Source of the DNA: Euonymus europaeus
Lineage: Eukaryota; Streptophyta; Magnoliopsida; Celastrales; Celastraceae
NCBI GenBank assembly: GCA_963580455.1
Contig: OY756968.1
Location: 25,017,996 to 25,081,995, forward strand
Direction: 5' to 3'
Length of the DNA stretch: 64,000 nt
The notes under the pieces are model-generated. The model made no database searches. It saw nothing but the letters and a program-made list of their open reading frames with translations, and had not been told where the DNA came from. Each line of letters starts with the position of its first letter. Within the stretch, counting starts at the first letter, position 1. Shown piece after piece: positions 12,901 to 23,835 of this stretch. Position numbers and translations under genes: made by a program.

Positions 12901-15900
12901 TCTGTTGACTCCGAGTTCTGAATTCGGTGACTTTTAGCTTGATTTCACACTACTTTTCGAGCTGTACAATCCTGGCATTTCGGATTTTGATTTCAGAACT
13001 CGTGGCTAGTAGGTCTCGTTTCACCTAGTTAGCCGCGAAATGTGGTTTCTTTACGTAAACGGTTTTATGAATATTCGTTGACTCCGAGTTCTGAATTCGG
13101 TGATTTTTAGCTTGATTTCACACTACTTTTCGAGCTCTACAATCCTGGCTTTTCGGATTTTTATTTCAGAACTCGTGGCTAGTAGGTCTCGTTTCACCTA
13201 GTTAGCTGCGAAATGTGGTTTCTTTACGTAAACGGTTTTATGAATATCTGTTGACTCCGAGTTCTGAATTCGGTGATTTTTAGCTTGATTTGACACTAAT
13301 TTTCGAGCTCTACAATCCTGGCATTTCGGATTTTGATTTCAGAACTCGTGGCTAGTAGGTCTCGTTTCACCTGGTTTGCCGCCAAATGTGGTTTCTTTAC
13401 GTAAACGGTTTTATGAATATTCATTGACTCCGAGTTCTGAATTCGGTGATTTTTAGCTTGATTTCACACTACTTTTCGAGCTCTACAATCCTGGCGTTTC
13501 GTACTTTTATTTCAGAACTCGTGGCTAGTAGGTCTCGTTTCACCTAGTTAGCTGCGAAATGTGGTTTCTTTACGTAAACGGTTTTATGAATATCTGTTGA
13601 CTCCGAGTTCTGAATTCGGTGATTTTTAGCTTGATTTGACACTAATTTTCGAGCTCTACAATCCTGGCATTTCGGATTTTGATTTCAGAACTCGTGGCTA
13701 GTAGGTCTCGTTTCACCTGGTTTGCCGCCAAATGTGGTTTCTTTACGTAAACGGTTTTATGAATATTCATTGACTCCGAGTTCTGAATTCGGTGATTTTT
13801 AGCTTGATTTCACACTACTTTTCGAGCTCTACAATCCTGGCGTTTCGTACTTTTATTTCAGAACTCGTGGCTAGTAGGTCTCGTTTCACCTAGTTAGCTG
13901 CGAAATGTGGTTTCTTTACGTAAACGGTTTTATGAATATCTGTTGACTCCGAGTTCTGAATTCGGTGATTTTTAGCTTGATTTCACACTACTTTTCGAGC
14001 TCTACAATCCTGGCATTTCGGATTTTTATTTCAGAACTCGTGGCTAGTAGGTCTCGTTTCACCTAGTTAGCCGCGAAATGTGGTTTCTTTACGTAAACGG
14101 TTTTATGAATATTCGTTGACTCCGAGTTCTGAATTCGGTGATTTTTAGCTTGATTTCACACTACTTTTCGAGCTCTACAATCCTGGCGTTTCGGATTTTG
14201 ATTTCAGAACTCGTGGCTAGTATGTCTCGCTTCACCTAGTTAGCCGCGAAATGTGGTTTCTTTATGTAAACGGTTTTATGAATATCCGTTGACTCCGTGT
14301 TCTGAATTCGGTGATTTTTGGCTTGATTTCACACTAATTTTCGAGCTCTACAATCCTGGTGTTTCGGATTTTGATTTCAGAACTCGTGGCTAGTTGGTCT
14401 TGTTTCACCTAGTTAGCCGCGAAATGTGGTTTCTTTATGTAAACGGTTTTATGAATATCCGTTGACTCCGTGTTCTGAATTCGGTGATTTTTAGCTTGAT
14501 TTCACACTAATTTTCGAGCTCTACAATCCTGGCGTTTCGGATTTTGATTTCAGAACTCGTGGCTAGTTGGTCTTGTTTCACCTAGTTAGCCGCGAAATGT
14601 GGTTTCTTTACGTAAACGGTTTTATGAATATCCGTTGACTCCGAGTTCTGAATTCGGTGATTTTTAGCTTGATTTCACACTACTTTTCGAGCTCTACAAT
14701 CCTGGCATTTCGGATTTTGATTTCAGAACTCGTGGCTAGTAGGTCTCGTTTCACCTAGTTAGCCGCGAAATGTGGTTTCTTTACGTAAACGGTTTTATGA
14801 ATATTCGTTGACTCCGAGTTCTGAATTCGGTGATTTTTAGCTTGATTTCACACTACTTTTCGAGCTCTACAATCCTGGTGTTTCGGATTTTGATTTCAGA
14901 ACTCGTGGCTAGTAGGTCTCGTTTCACCTAGTTTGCCGCCAAATGTGGTTTCTTTACGTAAACGGTTTTATGAATATCTGTTGACTCCGAGTTCTGAATT
15001 CGGTGATTTTTAGCTTGATTTCACACTACTTTTCGAGCTCTACAATCCGGGCATTTCGGATTTTGATTTCAGAACTCATGGCTAGTAGGTCTCGTTTCAC
15101 CTAGTTAGCCACGAAATATGGTTTCTTTACGTAAACAGTTTTATGAATATCCGTTGACTCCGAGTTCTGAATTCGGTGAATTTTAGCTTGATTTCACACT
15201 ACTTTTTGAGCTCTACAATCCTGACATTTCGGATTTTGATTTCAGAACTCGTGGCTAGTAGGTCTCGTTTCACCTAGTTAGACGCGAAATGTGGTTTCTT
15301 TACGTAAACGGTTTTATGAATATTCGTTGACTCCGAGTTCTGAATTCGGTGATTTTTAGCTTGATTTCACACTACTTTTCGAGCTCTACAATCCTGGCGT
15401 TTCGGATTTTTATTTCAGAACTCGTGGCTAGTTGGTCTCGTTTCACCTAGTTAGCCAGGAAATGTGGTTTCTTTACGTAAACGGTTTTATGAATATCTGT
15501 TGACTCCGAGTTCTGAATTCGGTGATTTTTAGCTTGATTTCACACTACTTTTCGAGCTCTACAATCCTGACGTTTCGGATTTTGATTTCAGAACTCGTGG
15601 CTAGTAGGTCTCGTTTCACCTAGTTAGCCGCGAAATGTGGTTTCTTTACGTAAACGGTATTATGAATATCCGTTGACTCCGAGTTCTGAATTCGGTGATT
15701 TTTAGCTTGATTTCACACTCCTTTTTGACCTCTACAATCCTGGCGTTACTGATTTTGATTTCAGAAATCGTGGCTAGTAGGTCTCGTTTCATCTAGCTAG
15801 CCGCGAAATGTGGTTTCTTTACGTAAATGGTTTTATGAATATCCGTTGACTCCGTGTTTTGAATTCGGTGATTTTTTGCTTGATTTAACACTAATTTTCG

Positions 15901-16302
15901 AGCTCTACAATTCTGGTGTTTCGGATTTTGATTTCAGAACTCGTGGCTAGTTGGTCTGGTTTCACCTAGTTAGCCGCGAAATGTGGTTTCTTTACGTAAA
16001 CGGTTTTATGAATATCCGTTGACTCCGAGTTCTGAATTCGGTGATTTTTAGCTTGATTTCACACTAATTTTCGAGCTCTACAATCCTGGTGTTTCGGATT
16101 TTGATTTCAGAACTCGTGGCTAGTATGTCTCGTTTCACCTAGTTAGCCGCGAAATGTGGTTTCTTTATGTAAACGGTTTTATGAATATCCGTTGACTCCG
16201 AGTTCTGAATTCGGTGATTTTTAGCTTGATTTCACACTACTTTTCGAGCTCTACAATCCTCGTGTTTCGGATTTTGATTTCAGAACTCGTGGCTAGTAGG
16301 TC
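9995..16302. repeat. Segmental duplication, right copy (6.3 kb)
   Basis: This is the partner of 3,075-8,690. It is 692 bp (4 monomers) longer. Three local events explain the difference exactly. Three extra monomers lie near 10.4-10.9 kb: ttttaatttcag occurs at 10391 and again 519 bp later at 10910. One monomer was lost near 11.6 kb. Two extra monomers lie near 13.5-13.85 kb: gtacttttatttc occurs at 13501 and again 346 bp later at 13847. All three events keep the 173-bp register, as expected for unequal exchange between aligned repeats. Confidence 0.87.
11612..11784. repeat. Chimeric monomer at a one-unit deletion
   Basis: In the left copy two monomers occupy this place (4173 and 4346). Here one monomer has the left-hand features tttctttacg in its first half, then the right-hand features tccgtgttctg, ttttagattg and cgatctctac in its second half. 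It is consistent with crossover between adjacent repeats at about monomer positions 61-91, removing exactly one unit. The first part also resembles other sibling monomers (gtaggtctcg rather than gttggtcttg), so the exact parent on the left is uncertain. Confidence 0.65.
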
Positions 16303-18905
16303 CCGTTTCACCTAGTTAGCCGCGAATTGTGGTTTGTTTATGTAAACGGTTTTATGAATATCCGTTGACTCCGTGTTCTGAATTCGGTGATTTTTAGCTT
16401 GATTTCACACTACTTTTCGAGCTCTACAATCCGGGCATTTCGGATTTTGATTTCAGAATTCAGGGCTAGTAGGTCTCGTTTCACCTAGTTAGCCGCGAAA
16501 TGTGGTTTCTTTACGTAAACGGTTTTATGAATATCCGTTGACTCTGAGTTCTGAATTCGGTGATTTTTAGTTTGATTTCACACTACTTTTCGGGCTCTAC
16601 AATCCTGGCGTTTCGGATTTTGATTTCAGAACTCGTGGCTAGTAGGTCTCGTTTCACCTAGTTAGCCGCGAAATGTGGTTTCTTTATGTAAACGGTTTTA
16701 TGAATATTCGTTGACTCCGTGTTCTGAATTCGGTGATTTTTAGCTTGATTTCACACTAATTTTCGAGCTCTACAATCCTGGTGTTTCGGATTTTGATTTC
16801 AGAACTCGTGGCTAGTAGGTCTCGTTTCACCTAGTTAGCCGCGAAATTTGGTTTCTTTACGTAAACGGTTTTATGAATATCCGTTGACTCCGAGTTCTGA
16901 ATTCGGTGATTTTTAGCTTGATTTCACACTACTTTTCGAGCTCTACAATCCTGGTGTTTCGGATTTTGATTTCAGAACTCGTGGCCAGTAGGTCTCGTTT
17001 CACCTAGTTTGCCGCCAAATGTGGTTTCTTTACGTAAACGGTTTTATGAATATCTGTTGACTCCGAGTTCTGAATTTGGTGATTTTTAGCTTGATTTCAC
17101 ACTACTTTTCGAGCTCTACAATCCGGGCATTTCGGATTTTGATTTCAGAACTCAGGGCTAGTAGGTCTCGTTTCATCTAGTTAGCCGCGAAATGTGGTTT
17201 CTTTACGTAAATGGTTTTATGAATATCTGTTGACTCCGTGTTCTGAATTCGGTGATTTTTAGCTTGATTTCACACTAATTTTCGAGCTCTACAATCCTGG
17301 CGTTTCGGATTTTGATTTCAGAACTCGTGGCTAGTTGGTCTTGTTTCACCTAGTTAGCCGCGAAATGTGGTTTCTTTATGTAAACGGTTTTATGAATATC
17401 CGTTGACTCCGTGTTCTGAATTCGGTGATTTTTAGCTTGATTTCACACTAATTTTCGAGCTCTACAATCCTGGCGTTTCGGATTTTGATTTCAGAACTCG
17501 TGGCTAGTTGGTCTTGTTTCACCTAGTTAGCCGCGAAATGTGGTTTCTTTACGTAAACGGTTTTATGAATATCCGTTGACTCCGAGTTCTGAATTCGGTG
17601 ATTTTTAGTTTGATTTCACACTACTTTTCGGGCTCTACAATCCTGGCGTTTCGGATTTTGATTTCAGAACTCGTGGCTAGTAGGTCTCGTTTCACCTAGT
17701 TAGCCGCGAAATGTGGTTTCTTTATGTAAACGGTTTTATGAATATTCGTTGACTCCGTGTTCTGAATTCGGTGATTTTTAGCTTGATTTCACACTAATTT
17801 TCGAGCTCTACAATCCTGGTGTTTCGGATTTTGATTTCAGAACTCGTGGCTAGTTGGTCTTGTTTCACCTAGTTAGCCGCGAAATGTGGTTTCTTTACGT
17901 AAACGGTTTTATGAATATCCGTTGACTCCGAGTTCTGAATTCGGTGATTTTTAGCATGATTTCACACTACTTTTCGAGCTCTACAATCCTGGCGTTTCGG
18001 ATTTTGATTTCAGAACTCGTGGCTAGTATGTCTCGTTTCACCTAGTTAGCCGCGAAATGTGGTTTCTTTATGTAAACGGTTTTATGAATATCCGTTGACT
18101 CCGTGTTCTGAATTCGGTGATTTTTAGCTTGATTTCACACTAATTTTCGAGCTCTACAATCCTGGCGTTTCGGATTTTGATTTCAGAACTCGTGGCTAGT
18201 TGGTCTTGTTTCACCTAGTTAGCCGCGAAATGTGGTTTCTTTACGTAAACGGTTTTATGAATATCCGTTGACTCCGAGTTCTGAATTCGGTGATTTTTAG
18301 TTTGATTTCACACTACTTTTCGGGCTCTACAATCCTGGCGTTTCGGATTTTGATTTCAGAACTCGTGGCTAGTAGGTCTCGTTTCACCTAGTTAGCCGCG
18401 AAATGTGGTTTCTTTATGTAAACGGTTTTATGAATATTCGTTGACTCCGTGTTCTGAATTCGGTGATTTTTAGCTTGATTTCACACTAATTTTCGAGCTC
18501 TACAATCCTGGTGTTTCGGATTTTGATTTCAGAACTCGTGGCTAGTAGGTCTCGTTTCACCTAGTTAGCCGCGAAATTTGGTTTCTTTACGTAAACGGTT
18601 TTATGAATATCCGTTGACTCCGAGTTCTGAATTCGGTGATTTTTAGCTTGATTTCACACTACTTTTCGAGCTCTACAATCCTGGTGTTTCGGATTTTGAT
18701 TTCAGAACTCGTGGCCAGTAGGTCTCGTTTCACCTAGTTTGCCGCCAAATGTGGTTTCTTTACGTAAACGGTTTTATGAATATCTGTTGACTCCGAGTTC
18801 TGAATTTGGTGATTTTTAGCTTGATTTCACACTACTTTTCGAGCTCTACAATCCGGGCATTTCGGATTTTGATTTCAGAACTCAGGGCTAGTAGGTCTCG
18901 TTTCA
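16303..18905. repeat. Nested 4-, 6- and 10-monomer duplications
   Basis: The marker cgggctctac occurs at 16591, 17629 and 18321, spaced 6 and 4 monomers apart. Segment 16,545-17,175 recurs at 18,275-18,905 with an offset of 1,730 bp (10 monomers). Private variants shared by the two are gcgaaatttgg, gtggccagtagg (16981 and 18711), ctgaatttggtg and ctcagggctag. The marker cgggctctac is also present at 6903, so this segment is related to the older left part. Confidence 0.82.
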
Positions 18906-19742
18906 CCTAGTTAGCCGCGAAATATGGTTTCTTTACGTAAACGGTTTTATGAATATCCGTTGACTCCGAGTTCTGAATTCGGTGATTTTTAGCTTGATTT
19001 CACACTACTTTTTGAGCTCTACAATCCTGACATTTCGGATTTTGATTTCAGAACTCGTGGCTAGTAGGTCTCGTTTCACCTAGTTAGCCGCGAAATGTGG
19101 TTTCTTTACGTAAACGGTTTTATGAATATTCGTTGACTCCGAGTTCTGAATTCGGTGATTTTTAGCTTGATTTCACACTACTTTTCGAGCTCTACAATCC
19201 TGGCGTTTCGGATTTTTATTTCAGAACTCGTGGCTAGTTGGTCTCGTTTCACCTAGTTAGCCAGGAAATGTGGTTTCTTTACGTAAACGGTTTTATGAAT
19301 ATCTGTTGACTCCGAGTTCTGAATTCGGTGATTTTTAGCTTGATTTCACACTACTTTTCGAGCTCTACAATCCTGACGTTTCGGATTTTGATTTCAGAAC
19401 TCGTGGCTAGTAGGTCTCGTTTCACCTAGTTAGCCGCGAAATTTGGTTTCTTTACGTAAACGGTATTATGAATATCCGTTGACTCCGAGTTCTGAATTCG
19501 GTGATTTTTAGCTTGATTTCACACTACTTTTTGACCTCTACAATCCTGGCGTTACTGATTTTGATTTCAGAACTCGTGGCTAGTAGGTCTCGTTTCATCT
19601 AGTTAGCCGCGAAATGTGGTTTCTTTACGTAAACGGTTTTATGAATATCTGTTGACTCCGATTTCTGAATTCGGTGATTTTTAGCTTGATTTCACACTAA
19701 TTTTCGAGCTCTACAATCCTGACATTTCGGATTTTGATTTCA
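18878..19742. repeat. Third copy of the 7.5 kb / 15 kb segment
   Basis: The monomer order here parallels 7460-8324 and 15072-15936: gaaatatgg, actttttgagc, cctgacatttcgg, ccaggaaatg (19261), cctgacgtttcgg, acggtattatg and cgttactgatt. The offset from 15072 is 3,806 bp, or 22 monomers. The first monomer differs slightly (ctcagggctag for ctcatggctag). Confidence 0.78.
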
Positions 19743-20262
19743 GAACTCGTGGCTAGTTGGTCTCGTTTCACCTAGTTAGCCGCGAAATGTGGTTTCTTTA
19801 CGTAAACGGTTTTATGAATATTCGTTGACTCCGAGTTCTGAATTCGGTGATTTTTGGCTTGATTTCACACTACTTTTCGAGCTCTACAATCCTGGCGTTT
19901 CGGATTTTTATTTCAGAATTCGTGGCTAGTAGGTCTCGTTTCACCTAGTTAGCCACGAAATGTGGTTTCTTTACGTAAACGGTTTTATGAATATCTGTTG
20001 ACTCCGAGTTCTGAATTCGGTGATTTTTAGCTTGATTTCGCACTACTTTTCGAGCTCTACAATCCTGACGTTTCGGATTTTGATTTCAGAACTCGTGGCT
20101 AGTAGGTCTCGTTTCACCTAGTTAGCCGCGAAATGTGGTTTCTTTACGTAAACGGTATTATGAATATCCGTTGACTCCGAGTTCTGAATTCGGTGATTTT
20201 TAGCTTGATTTCACACTACTTTTTGACCTCTACAATCCTGGCGTTACTGATTTTGATTTCAG

Positions 20263-20435
20263 AACTCGTGGCTAGTAGGTCTCGTTTCAGCTAGTTAGCC
20301 GCGAAATGTGGTTTCTTTACGTAAACGGTTTTATGAATATCCGTTGACTCCGAGTTCTGAATTCTGTGATTTTTATCTTGATTTCACACTACTTTTCGAG
20401 CTCTACAATCCTGATATTTCGGATTTTTGATTTCA
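20263..20435. repeat. 174-bp monomer with one inserted T
   Basis: The run reads ggatttttga (20421-20430), with five T where other monomers have four. This is the only net single-base insertion in the array. It shifts the phase of everything to its right by one base. A homopolymer sequencing error is possible, because no other monomer shares it. Confidence 0.75.
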
Positions 20436-22165
20436 GAACTCGTGGCTAATAGGTCTCGTTTCACCTAGTTAGCCGCGAAATATGGTTTCTTTACGTAAAC
20501 GGTTTTATGAATATCCGTTGACTCCGAGTTCTGAATTCGGTGATTTTTAGCTTGATTTCACACTACTTTTCGAGCTCTACAATCCTGGCATTTCGGATTT
20601 TGATTTCAGAATTCGTGGCTAGTAGGTCTCGTTTCACCTAGTTAGCCACGAAATGTGGTTTCTTTACGTAAACGGTTTTATGAATATCTGTTGACTCCGA
20701 GTTCTGAATTCGGTGATTTTTAGCTTGATTTCGCACTACTTTTCGAGCTCTACAATCCTGACGTTTCGGATTTTGATTTCAGAACTCGTGGCTAGTAGGT
20801 CTCGTTTCACCTAGTTAGCCGCGAAATGTGGTTTCTTTATGTAAACGGTTTTATGAATATCCGTTGACTCCGTGTTCTGAATTCGGTGATTTTTAGCTTG
20901 ATTTCACACTAATTTTCGAGCTCTACAATCCTGGTGTTTCGGATTTTGATTTCAGAACTCGTGGCTAGTAGGTCTCGTTTCACCTAGTTAGCCGCGAAAT
21001 GTGGTTTCTTTACGTAAACGGTTTTATGAATATCCGTTGACTCCGAGTTCTGAATTCGGTGATTTTTAGCTTGATTTCACACTACTTTTCGAGCTCTACA
21101 ATCCTGGTGTTTCGGATTTTGATTTCAGAACTCGTGGCTAGTAGGTCTCGTTTCACCTAGTTTGCCGCCAAATGTGGTTTCTTTACGTAAACGGTTTTAT
21201 GAATATCTGTTGACTCCGAGTTCTGAATTCGGTGATTTTTAGCTTGATTTCACACTACTTTTCGAGCTCTACAATCCGGGCATTTCGGATTTTGATTTCA
21301 GAACTCATGGCTAGTAGGTCTCGTTTCACCTAGTTAGCCGCGAAATATGGTTTCTTTACGTAAACGGTTTTATGAATATCCGTTGACTCCGAGTTCTGAA
21401 TTCGGTGATTTTTAGCTTGATTTCACACTACTTTTCGAGCTCTACAATCCTGGCATTTCGGATTTTGATTTCAGAACTCGTGGCTAGTAGGTTTCGTTTC
21501 ACCTAGTTAGCCGCGAAATGTGGTTTCTTTACGTAAACGGTTTTATGAATATTTGTTGACTCCGAGTTCTGAATTCGGTGATTTTTAGCTTGATTTCACA
21601 CTACTTTTCGAGCTCTACAATCCTGGCATTTCGGATTTTTATTTCAGAACTCGTGGCTAGTAGGTCTCGTTTCACCTAGTTAGCCGCGAAATGTGGTTTC
21701 TTTACGTAAACGGTTTTATGAATATTCGTTGACTCCGAGTTCTGAATTCGGTGATTTTTAGCTTGATTTCACATTACTTTTCGAGCTCTACAATCCTGAT
21801 TTTTCGGATTTTGATTTCAGAACTCGTGGCTAGTAGGTCTCGTTTCACCTAGTTAGCCGCGAAATGTGGTTTCTTTACGTAAACGGTTTTATGAATATCC
21901 GTTGACTCCGAGTTCTGAATTCGGTGATTTTTAGCTTGATTTCACACTACTTTTTGACCTCTACAATCCTGGCGTTACTGATTTTGATTTTAGAACTCGT
22001 GGCCAGTAGGTCTCGTTTCACCTAGTTAGCCGCGAAATGTGGTTTCTTTACGTAAACGGTTTTATGAATATCCGTTGACTCCGAGTTCTGAATTCTGTGA
22101 TTTTTAGCTTGATTTCACACTACTTTTCGAGCTCTACAATCCTGACATTTCGGATTTTGATTTCA

Positions 22166-22321
22166 GAACTGGTGGCTAATAGGTCTCGTTTCACCTAGTT
22201 AGCCGCGAAATGTGGTTTTATGAATATCTATTGACTCCGAGTTCTGAATTCGGTGATTTTTAGCTTGATTTCATACTACTTTTCGAGCTCTACAATCCTG
22301 GCATTTCGGATTTTGATTTCA
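22166..22321. repeat. 156-bp monomer with a 17-bp deletion
   Basis: The unit reads gcgaaatgtggttttatg, so monomer positions from about 49 to 65 are missing. The deleted piece is bounded by direct repeats ggttt / ggttt (gtGGTTTc and acGGTTTt), one of which remains. That is the signature of slippage or microhomology-mediated repair. The palindrome TTTACGTAAA lies inside the deleted stretch. The deletion occurs only once in the window. Confidence 0.88.
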
Positions 22322-22494
22322 GAACTCGTGGCTAGTAGGTCTCGTTTCATCTAGTTAGCCGCGAAATGTGGTTTCTTTACGTAAACGGTTTTATGAATAT
22401 CCGTTGACTCCGAGTTCTGAATTCGGTGATTTTTAGCTTGATTTCACACTACTTTTCGAGCTCTACAATCCTGGTGTTTCGGATTTTGATTTCA

Positions 22495-22624
22495 GAACTC
22501 GTGGCTAGTAGGTCTCGTTTCACCTAGTTAGCCGCGAAATGTGGTTTCTTTTTGTAAACGGTTTTATGAATATCCGTTGACTCCGAGTTCTGAATTCGGT
22601 GATTTTTAGTGGATTTTGATTTCA
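22495..22624. repeat. 130-bp monomer with a 43-bp deletion
   Basis: The unit runs gtgatttttag directly into tggattttgatttcag. Monomer positions of about 116-158 are lost, including cacactacttttcgagctctac. The junction t could come from either side, because variants ttttagtttg and gttttggatt both exist in the array. It is only two monomers right of the 156-bp unit and is also unique. Confidence 0.88.
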
Positions 22625-23835
22625 GAACTCGTGGCTAGTAGGTCTCGTTTCACCTAGTTAGCCGCGAAATGTGGTTTCTTTACGTAAACGGTTTTATGAA
22701 TATCCTTTGACTCCGAGTTCTGAATTCTGTGATTTTTAGCTTGATTTCACACTACTTTTCGAGCTCTACAATCCTGACATTTCGGATTTTGATTTAAGAA
22801 TTCGTGGCTAGTAGGTCTCGTTTCACCTAGTTAGCCGGGAAATGTGGTTTCTTTATGTAAACGGTTTTATGAATATCCGTTGACTCCGAGTTCTGAATTC
22901 TGTGATTTTTAGCTTGATTTCACACTACTTTTCGAGCTCTACAATCCTGGCATTTCGGATTTTGATTTCAGAACTCGTGGCTAATAGGTCTCGTTTCACC
23001 TAGTTAGCCGCGAAATGTGGTTTCTTTACGTAAACGGTTTTATGAATATTCGTTGACTCTGAGTTCTGAATTCGATGATTTTTAGCTTGATTTCATACTA
23101 ATTTTCGAGCTCTACAATCCTGGCGTTTTGGATTTTGATTTCAGAACTCGTGGCTAGTTGGTCTTGTTTCACCCAGTTAGCCGCGAAATGTGGTTTCTTT
23201 ACGTAAACGGTTTTATGAATATCCGTTGACTCCGAGTTCTGAATTCGGTGATTTTTAGCTTGATTTCACACTACTTTTCGATCTCTACAATCCTGGGGTT
23301 TCGGATTTTGATTTCAGAACTAGTGGCTAGTAGGTCTCGTTTCACCTAGTTAGCCGCGAAATGTGGTTTCTTTATGTAAACGGTTTTATGAATATCCGTT
23401 GACTCCGAGTTCTGAATTCGGTGATTTTTAGCATGATTTCACACTACTTTTCGAGCTCTACAATCCGGGCATTTCGGATTTTGATTTCAGAACTCTTGGC
23501 TAGTAGGTCTCGTTTCACCTAGTTAGCCGCGAAATGTTGTTTCTTTATGTAAACGGTTTTATGAATATCCGTTGACTCCGAGTTCTGAATTCGGTGATTT
23601 TTAGCTTGATTTCACACTAATTTTCGAGCTCTACAATCCTGGTGTTTCGGATTTTGATTTCAGAACTCGTGCCTAGTAGGTCTCGTTTCACCTAGTTAGC
23701 CGCGAAATGTGGTTTCTTTACGTAAACGGTTTTATGAATATCCGTTGACTCCGAGTTCTGAATTCGGAGATTTTTAGCTTGATTTCACACTAATTTTCGA
23801 GCTCTACAATCCTGGCGTTTCGGATTTTGATTTCA

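Larger units (their letters stand above)
1..23835. repeat. Left domain of monomer subfamilies
   Basis: Monomers here mostly read gtctcgtttcacctagttagccgcgaaatg and end in ggcgtttcgg, ggcatttcgg or ggtgtttcgg. Common variants are tccgtgttctg, actaattttcg, ctagtttgccgcc, tatctgttgac and tatgtaaac. The variants acctatttagcc, gggttttcgg, gattacacac and gaacacgtgg, which dominate further right, are absent or nearly so. The boundary at about 23,836 is a by-eye call at the first gattcacctattta monomer. Confidence 0.75.
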
